Made by a program: the position numbers and the translations under genes. This document shows positions 20,033-28,453 of a stretch of 33,530 bases of DNA, piece after piece. The notes beneath the pieces are model-generated. The model ran no database searches, was not told where the DNA came from, and saw nothing but the letters and a program-made list of their open reading frames with translations. How positions within the stretch are numbered: the first letter of the stretch is position 1; every line of letters starts with the position of its first letter. Source of the stretch: Discostella pseudostelligera. Taxonomy: Eukaryota; Bacillariophyta; Thalassiosirophyceae; Thalassiosirales; Thalassiosiraceae. The stretch spans positions 1 to 33,530 of the forward strand of contig JALLBK010000644.1 in NCBI GenBank assembly GCA_036940085.1, in the 5' to 3' direction.

Positions 20033-20130
20033 TTCCCGCCTTTTTCTCCGAACCTTCCCGCCATTTTCTCCCCAATGTCTTCCCGCCGTTTCGTCGCCAC
20101 TTCATATTCGCCAAACTCACTTTTCCCGCC
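20033..20130. promoter_or_regulatory. Cluster of four TTCCCGCC (E2F-like) sites in a bidirectional promoter
   Basis: TTCCCGCC occurs at 20033-20040, 20055-20062, 20080-20087 and 20123-20130, all in the same orientation, between the SET gene (-) and TMEM208 (+). TTTCCCGC matches the E2F/DP consensus TTTSSCGC. Function is inferred. Confidence 0.6.
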
Positions 20131-20163
20131 AAATCATTGTCTGCAAAGTCTTGCAAGCTGCAT

Positions 20164-20168
20164 GCAAC

Positions 20169-20228
<60 letters not shown>

Positions 20229-20240
20229 ACAACAACAACA
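20164..20240. repeat. (AACAGC)n / (AAC)n microsatellite in the TMEM208 5' leader
   Basis: About ten AACAGC units followed by AAC triplets, ending about 40 bp before the ATG. It stays open in several frames on both strands, which gives spurious Gln, Leu or Ala-Thr runs. It lies outside the coding sequence. Confidence 0.9.
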
Positions 20241-20278
20241 AGACGCTGCTGCAACATCCAAAACCAACCACCGACACC

Positions 20279-20932
20279 ATGGCGAATGCCGCGGCAAAAA
20301 AGGCGGAAGCAGGTGAGCATTTCAATATCATATTAGCACGGCATGTCAATAATAGAATTCAGAATTAATCCTCTCACTCAATTCTTGTGCCGCAATCTCT
20401 CTCTTGCGTTTCCTACGCCGCGTAACCTACGCAAGCTCGACAAGCGGCATCCACCTCCTATTTCCCAATCATCATAGCAATCAATGCAGGATATCTCTTC
20501 CTTCGTCTCATATACCAACGGAATTTACTTTCGGTCACTCATTTCCTAGCCACAATATTCTTAGTAGGACTATCGTACATTTCGTACAAGGGGATATTAG
20601 AAGATCATGCCAATACTATCCCATCGACATCATCGGGAGCAGAGGCATTGGCAGGTGGGGCATCGTTGGATTTGTTAGGGCTTGTGTCGGTGGTACAATA
20701 TGGATCAGTCTTCGTTAGCACGAAATTTTATTGGTTGTTATTATTGATACCGATCTGGGGAGGATGGAAACTGTATTCCATCATGAAGGGGGGTTTGGGT
20801 GGATTGTTTCCAAACAAGGGTAATACGAGGCCGACAACCAATGAAAGTGACAACATTAATGATGATAATGCGGAGAAATCGAATGCAAGGAAACAAAAGC
20901 GAGCAGAGAAGAGGCGGCAAAAATGGTCGTGA
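20279..20932 (+). CDS. TMEM208: TMEM208/SND2-family ER membrane protein
   Basis: Two exons, 20279-20312 and 20490-20932, with a 177-nt intron GTGAGC...TGCAG. The product is 158 aa and the junction gives AEAG/YLFLRLIY in frame. Membrane segments: about 24-43 (LLSVTHFLATIFLVGLSYIS) and a hydrophobic pair around 78-105 including VVQYGSVFVSTKFYWLLLLI. A basic tail ends KQKRAEKRRQKW. This layout, the Asp-Leu-containing start of the second hairpin and the RQKRxEKRRxK-like tail match TMEM208, the human counterpart of yeast SND2. The SND pathway guides proteins to the ER independently of SRP. The ATG is in good context (ACCATGGCG) after the CAG/AAC repeat. Family length is about 170 aa, so this copy is complete. 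Confidence 0.8.
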
Positions 20933-21268
20933 AAGTCGATCGCAACACTTATACGATAGTATGGCACCGACGATGAACTACCTACGTATCACCGCATCGA
21001 TTGTGCAACAATAAAATTCAACGTCAGCAAAATGAGAGATCGATGTTTGTAAGTCACTAATGTTATTTGGGTTATTAAAGACATGCACGTACAAGTAGTT
21101 CGTGAGAATGAATGCTGCAACCGACTATACGGTCAATCATCCCCTCGATTTGATTCCTCACACGGTCGGCAAGAGACGAGGTATCACACTTTCATCGACC
21201 AATACATAACCGAGTGAGCAACAAAACAAGAGAACGATCAAAGTTCAGACCCATCGTCAAACACTAGT
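20933..21268. other. Convergent 3' region between TMEM208 and histone H1
   Basis: 336 bp holding both 3' UTRs. No further gene or structured element seen. Confidence 0.6.
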
Positions 21269-22001
21269 TTACTCCGCCGGAGCAGAAGGAGCTGCAACAG
21301 CAGGGGCGGCGGCAGCCTTTGCAGCCTTCTTCTTAGGAGCAGCCTTCGCCTTCTTCTCCTTTGGTGCTTTTGCCTTCTTCTCCTTTGGTGCTTTTTCCTT
21401 CTTCTCCTTCGGTGCTTTTTCCTTCTTTTTGGTAGATGTCTTCTTGACGGTAGCCTTCTTCTCCTTCGCCGGTGCTGCTGCCTTCTTNNNNNNNNNNNNN
21501 TTGGTAGATGTCTTCTTGACGGTAGCCTTCTTCTCCTTCGCCGGTGCTGCTGCCTTCTTCTTGGGTGCGGTCTTCTTCTTTGGCGCTGTCTTCTTCTTTG
21601 GTGCAGTCTTCTTCTTCGGAGCGGCTACTGCCTTTGGTTTCACAACCTTGGGTTTGGCGGCGGCGGTTGCCTTCTTCTTGTAGTCTGCACTGAGCTTGTA
21701 TGATTGCTTGTTCTGGACAAGTAGGCCGTCCTTTACGCCCTTCTTTAGACTATTCAAGAAGTTGGCATTCAACCACTTCTTGTCGGCGGGCATGTTTGCC
21801 TGTATGGAACCGAAATCGAAATTGATGACAACGTGAAATTATCGGCAAAAAAGAAGCAATACGCCAACCAGATAATAATAAAATGCAATTCCGACTGAGA
21901 AAATCTCTTACCTGCATGTGTTTCTTGATAGCAATGGACGAAGATCCATTGCGCTCCTTGAGCTCAGAGATTGCTTTGACGATTCCTGCCTTGTACGACA
22001 T
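21269..22001 (-). CDS. Linker histone H1 (contains an assembly gap)
   Basis: Two exons, 22001-21912 and 21799-21269, with a 112-nt intron GTAAGA...ATACAG that splits the globular domain. The winged-helix domain reads MSYKAGIVKAISELKERNGS, SSIAIKKHMQ/ANMPADKKWL, NANFLNSLKKGVKDGLLVQ and QSYKLS, matching the H1/H5 globular fold that binds the nucleosome dyad. The tail is almost pure Lys, Ala and Pro with APKKKT and KAPKEKK repeats. Both exons start and end in frame. The gap of 13 N at 21488-21500 falls in the tail and is flanked by an exact 59-bp repeat, so the real tail is probably about 24 residues shorter than the 206 aa read here. Confidence 0.92.
21429..21559. repeat. 59-bp direct repeat on both sides of a 13-N gap
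   Basis: 21429-21487 and 21501-21559 are identical and face each other across the Ns. This is most simply one sequence present on two unmerged contig ends. Repeat plus gap is 72 bp, so the H1 frame is kept either way. Confidence 0.85.
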
Positions 22002-23163
22002 GTTTGGGAGGGTAATTTAATATTGATCTGCTCATAGTTTTAATAAAGGACGGCAAAAATTGAGTGAGATAAGCCTTGCGAATATCAAAGCATGACGCCC
22101 GAAACCCCTGACCAGAACCACCGCCGACCCCGCGGCCCCGATGGAAATGGAAGCACACCCAGCGGTTGACGATGGCGACACATTCCCAAGATAAGAGCAT
22201 CACCATGTTCAACAATTGACAGCGGGCAATGGAGACCAAACGTTGCTGCACTCCACATCGACCGCCTACGCTCACCGAGCCCGGCCAGCTGTCACCTCAC
22301 GAGCTTCCCGACCCGCTCGACAAGCCGCTTCCTTCAACGCGCTTCTCATACTCCAAGCCCGACCGCGCACCGCGCTCAAAGGAAGCCCACTCTCCGGCCG
22401 ATGCAAAGAGTTCAATGATTGAATGCTCACCTTGCTATGAAAGACTGTTGTTCGCAAGACGAATGAAGAGAAAAAAGTGAAAAAGTTTTGAAGCAAAAAG
22501 CAAGGGGAAGGCATGCAAATCCATGCAACACCAAAAAAGAGGAAAGGAAGTCAGGCATGCAGTTGGCAGCGGCGATGACAGCGAGAAGAATGAAGTGAGA
22601 AAAGCACACAAATCATTCAAAACTGGAACACCTGCCGCGCTCAAAATTTTGCCACTGATGTCAAGGTGGCATTGATTCAACGGACCACTCTTGGCGACAT
22701 GATCTGGTATGAATCTACATTGGTATCGCGTAGAACTCATCGCTATTGCCCAAAGATTGCAAATGCTTCATGCCCATCGATTCATCGATGCCATCGTTGC
22801 AGACGCTGGCAGAATTTTTGTGCTCACAATTTTTTGGGGGTGGTTTGGGCGGATGTTGTTTGGGCGGCCCCTCTCTTGGCTGCATATTGATTCCTCTGTA
22901 CCTTCGCCAAAGATCTCCAATTCCTTGACGTCAACTCCGGCGAAGGCAAAAAATGGCGCCAAATGCCAAATAATCAATACGGTTCATTGTTCATCGATGG
23001 CCATCATCACCCGCAGCCCGCAGCTTCATCATCGACATCGACATCGCTCTACATTGAGAGATATAGAGGAGTGCAGTACCTCCACCAACTTCACATAGGC
23101 TACAAGCTGTGCTAATCTGTGCGAGAGAGCGAGGGAGGGAGGGAGATCATTTGTGGTGAAACG
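22002..23163. other. Intergenic space between histone H1 and the SAM-like protein
   Basis: Holds the H1 promoter (minus side), a GC-rich stretch at about 22090-22420 with one possible small ORF (22229-22480), and the promoter of the gene at 23164. GGCGCCAAAT at about 22955 contains an E2F consensus on the minus strand. A 130-codon frame at 22709-23098 shows no domain. No RNA gene recognised. Confidence 0.5.
22229..22480 (+). CDS. Possible small protein, Pro-rich and basic
   Basis: 83 codons from ATG to stop, starting METKRCCTPHRPP. It uses many C/G-ending codons and is clearly richer in GC than the flanks, which is why I keep it. There is no domain, signal peptide or membrane segment. It lies head to head with histone H1, 228 bp away. 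It could equally be a GC-rich promoter segment. Confidence 0.25.
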   Translation: METKRCCTPHRPPTLTEPGQLSPHELPDPLDKPLPSTRFSYSKPDRAPRSKEAHSPADAKSSMIECSPCYERLLFARRMKRKK

Positions 23164-23817
23164 ATGCTGTTCTCCATCGCAATGATCGCATCATTCGCAA
23201 AACACGGGTGCATGTCGACTCATCCTATAGAACTCCACCAATCCTGCTCATTATTTGGTCGGAATTACCATCGTCGTCATCATAAACTTCTTCATCTGAC
23301 GAGCACATCACTCTCAATGTCCGATGATTACGGCGAACTCAGCGGCTTGACGGATGATGGAGACTTCGCCATTCTTGGCATTAATGCATACAACAATGAA
23401 AATAACGAGAATGAAAACATGGAACCAAATAATCGACAAAATCCCAATACTGGAACATCCATCGGTTGGCAGGGCGTCGGGAACATGCTCTTCAACGAAC
23501 CACTACTCCAAAGCGGAAATGTGGACATTGGCGTAGGTCCCACCAATCGATATCGGACTTTCCGGGGTAATGAAGTACTACCCAAGGAGTTAGATGTCGA
23601 TCCACAAGTGGAAGAATGGCTAATGGAAATATTACCATCTTTGGAGGAAAGTGAAGTTGAATGCTATGCACAGGGGTTATTGGCCATTGGGTTTCGTCCG
23701 CATTGTCCGTCATTGTGTGAACTCCGATACGACGATTTGGATTTTATAGAGAAGGTATTGCATCGGAGATATTTGTTCAAGGAGATTACTGGCGAGAGTC
23801 ATCCGTTTGAACCGTGA
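23164..23817 (+). CDS. Protein with C-terminal SAM-like helical domain
   Basis: The frame extends upstream only with a GTG. The ATG at 23164 gives 217 aa starting MLFSIAMIASFAKHGCMS. Residues 1-60 could be a targeting sequence (hydrophobic start, then His- and Arg-rich). The middle is Asn-rich and acidic. The last 75 residues read VEEWLMEILPSLEESEVECY, QGLLAIGF, LCELRYDDLDFIEKVLHRRY and LFKEI. The WL...Y...GF...L..L...DL..I...HRR...I pattern fits the five-helix sterile alpha motif used for protein-protein contacts. There is no other domain and no catalytic residue. The role is unknown; the SAM reading comes from pattern only. Confidence 0.6.
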   Translation: MLFSIAMIASFAKHGCMSTHPIELHQSCSLFGRNYHRRHHKLLHLTSTSLSMSDDYGELSGLTDDGDFAILGINAYNNENNENENMEPNNRQNPNTGTSIGWQGVGNMLFNEPLLQSGNVDIGVGPTNRYRTFRGNEVLPKELDVDPQVEEWLMEILPSLEESEVECYAQGLLAIGFRPHCPSLCELRYDDLDFIEKVLHRRYLFKEITGESHPFEP

Positions 23818-24063
23818 AATTATGCCAATCATCTCTGGGAGGTCTACTGCATTAATGATTCGACAAGTGTTTAATCTTCAGGGGCGTGTAGTTTTGACTT
23901 CCAAATAGATAGTTCAATGACAATATTCTATCTCACACTAGATGATGCGCTTGATTCAACGCTCAAAATCGTTCCAACTTCGACAAATTAGAAACACCCT
24001 CTATCTCTCAACTATCAAAATCGGCATCATATATCATCCGTGCTCCTTCTTCCCATCCGCCTT

Positions 24064-24804
24064 TTAGAAGAAACCAGGCTTGGACTTCTCGACCCCCGCC
24101 CCCTCACCCCCCTTGACACCAAATCCCATCTTCTCCAACTCCTTAATCTTCGCTCCCGCCCCTCCACCCGCACCAGTCTTACTCAATGCCTCCCTCCTCA
24201 TAATCGCCATCTCCACGGCAGTCTTTCCCCAATCATACCCATGATTATGTCCCCCATTCTTATCCGAACTACGTTTGGCTACCTGCTCTTCATCCAAACA
24301 ATTCAAGACACCATAAATGACTGGTGTCATGGTACTTAAATTGACATCCATAATTCCCTTGGTTACCGCCTCGGAGATGTATTCAAAGTGATAGGTTTCG
24401 CCTTTGATTAGTACCCCACAACAAATAATGGCATCGACTGTGCCAGACATGGCCAACAATTTAGCTGCGTAGGGTAGTTCATATGCGCCCGGGACTTCTT
24501 TAATAAAGAGATTGGTGTCAGTGTCGACCTTGCATTCCTTGACGGCGGAGGTGATTCCATTGACCAAGTTATTGACATGTTCTTCATTCCATCGAGTGCG
24601 TAGGACGCCAATGCGGAGAGTGGAGCCGTCGAGATTGTCCGAGAAGGAGACTTCGGATTCCGCTGCCATTTGGAGAGATGTTGGTGATGATGGCGCCGAT
24701 GATGACGATGATGTCACAGTCGTCAGCGAGGTGGGGACGAATGCATTCGCCACCGACGAGGAGGCAGCAACTAAGGCGGAGAAGAAGAGCGTGCGACCGA
24801 GCAT
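24064..24804 (-). CDS. ribH: 6,7-dimethyl-8-ribityllumazine synthase, plastid-targeted
   Basis: Intronless, 246 aa, ATG at 24804. The enzyme joins 5-amino-6-ribitylaminouracil with 3,4-dihydroxy-2-butanone 4-phosphate, the step before riboflavin synthase. The presequence MLGRTLFFSALVAASSSVAN then A/FVPTS is a signal peptide with Phe at the cleavage site, the diatom plastid signal. The core has RIGVLRTRWNEEHVNNL, VPGAYELPYAAK, CGVLIKGETYHFEYIS (with the catalytic His of the GxTxH motif) and PVIYGVLNCLDEEQ. DWGKTAVEMAIMRREAL is the closing helix. A Gly-rich C-terminal extension ending KSKPGFF goes beyond the bacterial enzyme (about 155 aa). It diverges from glycyl-tRNA synthetase across a 435-bp promoter with an E2F-like array. 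Confidence 0.95.
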   Translation of the reverse strand: MLGRTLFFSALVAASSSVANAFVPTSLTTVTSSSSSAPSSPTSLQMAAESEVSFSDNLDGSTLRIGVLRTRWNEEHVNNLVNGITSAVKECKVDTDTNLFIKEVPGAYELPYAAKLLAMSGTVDAIICCGVLIKGETYHFEYISEAVTKGIMDVNLSTMTPVIYGVLNCLDEEQVAKRSSDKNGGHNHGYDWGKTAVEMAIMRREALSKTGAGGGAGAKIKELEKMGFGVKGGEGAGVEKSKPGFF

Positions 24805-24938
24805 CGTTTATTTCGATTGAGTTGCGAATGAGTGAGAGGAGGTGTACCAACGATAATATTATGCCTATGAATTGCAATGCCATTGCCATGAAATCGAAAG
24901 TTCGGCAGTCGGTCGGCGGCAGGTGGCGGCAGACTCTT

Positions 24939-25039
24939 TTCCCGCCATTTTCTTCATTCGGCGCTGACGTGTTTCCCGCCATATCTTTCTCGCTCCCGCC
25001 ATATCTTTCTCGCTCTCGCCGTATCTTTCTCTTCCCGCC
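24939..25039. promoter_or_regulatory. Tandem array of CCCGCC (E2F-like) sites in the ribH / GlyRS bidirectional promoter
   Basis: TTCCCGCC occurs at 24939-24946, 24973-24980 and 25032-25039, with CTCCCGCC at 24993-25000 and a weaker CTCTCGCC at 25013-25020. From 24975 the sequence is about four tandem units of 19-21 bp, CCCGCCATATCTTTCTCGCT (24975-24994, 24995-25014, 25015-25033, 25034 on). So the sites are phased about two helical turns apart. Regulatory use is inferred. Confidence 0.65.
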
Positions 25040-25239
25040 AATATCTTTCTAGCGATGACGTGGATGGGACGCGAGGAAGATGACGCACGAAGCGATGCAC
25101 CACAAAAACAAAACACATGCTTCACCGCTCATCGCCTCGCCGGCCATCATCGTTGCCGCTGACACCGACATCGATTGCATATTGCATCATTCCACAAAAA
25201 TAGAGTGGAATATCCCCAACGTCCCTACCCTGCAAAGTC

Positions 25240-27139
25240 ATGCCCAAGTACTCGTATCGCAGCTTCATCACGTTGCTTTCCCTACTTTCTACCCTTGGCC
25301 GGCAGCAGCATCAGCGGCATTATGCCGCGGTTGCCTTTGGCTTGGGTCAGCATTCGATTCGTCGTCATGGTCGTACTGCTGACGCCGTCACCGCCGACAC
25401 AAATCGTCGTCATGCTATGCCGTCGTTTCATCGAGGGATTTCAAGCAGCGCCATTCGTTCCACTGCCGAAGCATCCGATGTTGCTGTCACAAGCAGCAGC
25501 AGCAGTGACGATGCCGACACCACCTCTACCACCAGCACCAACCTAAAAATGGAAGACATTGTCTCCCTCTGCAAACGTCGCGGGATCATCTTCCCCTCCT
25601 CGGAAATATACAATGGATTCGCAGGGTTCTTCGACTACGGTCCTCTCGGTTCGGAACTTAAAAAGAATGTCAAAGATGCCTTTTGGAAGAATTTTGTCCA
25701 ATGCCGGGAAGACATTGTCGGTATTGATAGTAGTATTGTCCACAATCCTACGACATGGCAAAGTTCGGGACATTTGGATGGATTCTCTGATCCGATGGTG
25801 GATTGTAAGGAGACGAAATTGAGATATCGTGCCGATCAATTGTATTGTGCTCCGATTATTGTGGAAGAGGAGGGCAACGAAGAGGTTGTGGTGGGGTATG
25901 TGTGCGTCATGGAGGGGAATGATGCGGATATGATTTCATCGGCAACGAACCAGGCCAAAAAGCTTTTGAAGGAACAAGATAAAAAGTCGTCAAAGCTGAA
26001 ACCATTTGTCTTTACCGACTTGACACAAGTCTCTGAGGATGTTATGACCCAAGTGCCCTCTCCGGGAAGTGGCAAGCCTACCTTGACCATGCCACGGGAT
26101 TTCAATCTCATGTTCCAAACCAATGTCGGGGCTATGCAAGATGCATCCTCCGTAGCATACTTGCGTCCCGAAACGGCACAGGGGATATTCATCAACTTTA
26201 AGAATGTATTGGGAACTTCTCGGCTTAAATTGCCATTTGGTATTGCGCAGATTGGAAAGGCGTTTCGGAATGAGATTACGCCACGAAACTTCATCTTCCG
26301 TTCACGTGAATTTGAACAGATGGAGATTGAATACTTTATCCCACCTGGTGATGATGTGTGGCAGCCCTATCACAATAAGTGGATATCGGATTCGAAAGAG
26401 TTTTTATTAAGCGTGGGATTGAAGGAGGAACTTATGGGATATGATGTCCACGAGGGCGATGGGTTGGCACACTATGCACGGGCGTGTACTGATATTACAT
26501 TCCGTTTCCCATTTGGTGTGCAAGAGTTGATGGGAATTGCGGCTCGAGGAGACTTTGATTTGAGGAGTCATACGGAAGGAAGTGGGAAAGGTACGAATGG
26601 TTGTTCTCTTTTCATTTCTACTCATTCAGTAACAAACCTCTCAATGTCGATTTTCCTTCTCTTCATACACAGCACTCGACTACTTTGACGAGGAAACGAA
26701 AGAGAAATTCATTCCACACGTCATTGAACCCTCCCTTGGCGTTGATCGTCTAATCCTAGCTCTCATCTGCTCGGCCTATGCCGAAGATGAAGTCAATGGC
26801 GAGAAACGCAACTATCTCTCCTTCCATCCCAGCATCGCCCCCGTGAAGGTGGCCGTCCTACCATTAGTCAAGAACAAGGAGCCACTGGTCAAGGTGGCAC
26901 GGGAATTGTTCGAGAAGCTTCAACGTCGGTGGAATGTGTCGTGGGATATGACGGGAGCAATTGGGAGACGATACCGACGTGCGGATGAGGTGGGTGTGCC
27001 GTTTTGTGTTACGGTGGACTTTGAAACAATTGAGGACGATGGTGCCGTGACTATTAGGGATAGAGATAGTACAGAGCAGGTGAGGATACCAATGGACGAG
27101 GTCATTCCATACTTGAGCAAGATGATTGACGGCCATTAA
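25240..27139 (+). CDS. glyS: Glycyl-tRNA synthetase (alpha2 type), plastid presequence
   Basis: Two exons, 25240-26590 and 26673-27139, with an 82-nt intron GTACGA...CACAG. The product is 605 aa and the junction reads SGKA/LDYFDE in frame. It charges tRNA-Gly with glycine. Class II motifs: YNGFAGFFDYGPLGSELK, VAYLRPETAQGIFINFKNVL, FRNEITPRNFIFRSREFEQM (motif 2) and PHVIEPSLGVDRLILALI (motif 3). The anticodon-binding domain covers the last 110 residues (VAVLPLVKNKEPLV to the end). These mark the eukaryote/archaeal-type dimeric enzyme. The N-terminus MPKYSYRSFITLLSLLSTLG...AAVA/FGLGQ is signal-peptide-like with Phe at the cleavage site, followed by a Ser/Thr-rich transit region to about residue 103. 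Met104 (25549) directly precedes the conserved core and could start a cytosolic form. Confidence 0.93.
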
Positions 27140-27590
27140 AGATGAGGTTATGGGACAAGCACGATCAATGTGAATTCGAGTGTTCGTTGCATAAGTAGTG
27201 GTGGTAGGGTGTATTTTGTTGTTCCCGATTGAGACGTCGTTCTTTACTAGCTACTGAAACGGATAGACGCTATCGAATTTGTATAACTCCTAATTAATAT
27301 ACTCGTAATACAATGCAATAGACAATCTGTCAAGATCTTTTTGAAATACCCCAGTCGACTACCTAGCCCTCCAATGCTTCGCAACGGAGAACATTATTGT
27401 GGTAACAAGTAGCAATGCACTCAAAGGACACCAAGTGCTCAGTGCTACATTTGAATTCTCAAGTTGAATCTCCAGTCGCAAAGGCAGTCATAGCATTGCT
27501 AATTATGCTCATACTTTCAATCATCCTGCTCAACCAGTAGCAGTTAATTGTCCTATCTGCTCATGACTGCTCATGAAAGTGAGATCTGCA
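27140..27590. other. 3' flank of GlyRS, no gene seen
   Basis: 3' UTR and unique sequence before the satellite region. No open frame of note, RNA gene or repeat recognised. Confidence 0.55.
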
Positions 27591-27914
27591 TCATGATCCT
27601 CCTCATCACTCATCCTCCTCATGCCCCTCAACCTCAATCCTCACAACTCTCAATCCTGATGTCCCTCGGTCTGCCTCAACCTCAAGCTCTTCATGCATGG
27701 CTTCTCACTATTCACTATGATGCTCCTCAATGTATTCCATGGTCCTCATGCATCACATCCTTCTTGTGCTCCTCATGCTCCTCCACATGCCCCTCCTCAT
27801 CATCATCCTTCCTCCTCCTCGTACTTGGACTCCATATGCACCTCATACACTTCATGCTCCTCATACATGTCTCCTAATCTCAACCCTCAAACTCCTCATG
27901 CCCATGCATGGCAT
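27590..27914. repeat. Degenerate CTCCTCATG satellite, left segment
   Basis: Pyrimidine-rich sequence built from irregular CTCCTCATG, CATGCTCCTC and CTTCATGCATGG units. It aligns in order with 33030-33345: shared landmarks are GGCTTCTCAC, ATGATGCTCCTCAATG, CCTTCCTCCTCCTC, CTCAACCCTCAA and CATGCATGGCAT. It stays open in several frames but yields only biased peptides, so it is not coding. Confidence 0.75.
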
Positions 27915-28333
27915 TGACTTGAGCCAGAAGCTGCCCTGAAGGTGGAGAGTCACAAAAGAAAGGAGATGTGCAGATTGACTTCAGATGAAAATTATGAGCT
28001 TAGTTTATGCTAAAAAGTGATCTTAGGCTTTGACAGGCGCCAAAGCTAGGGAAAGCTAGCTGCTAGCAACCATGAGTAGAGCTGACATAAAGACTTCTTT
28101 ATGTCAGGATGCAGCACAAAAGATCTCACTGAATGATCCTCTATTCAGCTGTATGGGATCTTTGCACAAAGATCTGGATTTGAGCGGAAAGATCTCTTCA
28201 AAACCATATCTTTTGTCAATCTTCTTGGCTTTAAGGTATGGCTTATATTAGTAAGATCTGTCCAAGAATAGTATCCATCGGATACAAGAAATTACACCTG
28301 GAACCAGGGGTGCTGAACCACTGGCCTATGTCA
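27915..28333. mobile_element. Probable solo LTR (419 bp) with 5-bp target duplication
   Basis: Starts TGACTTGAG and ends CTATGTCA (TGAC...GTCA) and is flanked by GGCAT at 27910-27914 and 28334-28338. The paralogous satellite copy has an uninterrupted ATGCATGGCATCTCACCATG around 33339-33343, i.e. the empty site. TG...CA ends, 5-bp target duplication and lack of coding sequence fit a solo LTR. A TATA-like CTTATATTA lies near 28241. The inside is rich in short palindromes and AAAGATCT. Confidence 0.65.
28083..28106. other. Perfect 10-bp hairpin TGACATAAAG-ACTT-CTTTATGTCA
   Basis: First of three consecutive inverted repeats inside the solo LTR. The others are CTGAAT/ATTCAG (28129-28134 with 28143-28148) and GATCTTTG/CAAAGATC (28157-28174, 2-nt loop). 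Confidence 0.7.
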
Positions 28334-28453
28334 GGCATCTCACCATGCCCCTCACCATGCTCCTCATCCTCTTCAGAGCATGTCCATAGGCAACGTTTTT
28401 TTGCCCATTTAATATTTTGAAGGGATGTTGGCAAGTTTGGGTCCACAAGGGGG

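Noticed and set aside
20117..20349. Poly-Leu, poly-Cys, poly-Ala and Asn-Ser frames
   Set aside because: All are translations of the AACAGC repeat in different frames.
22709..23098. 130-codon plus-strand frame starting MNLHWYRVEL
   Set aside because: No domain, no codon signal, ends in His/Arg low complexity just before the next gene.
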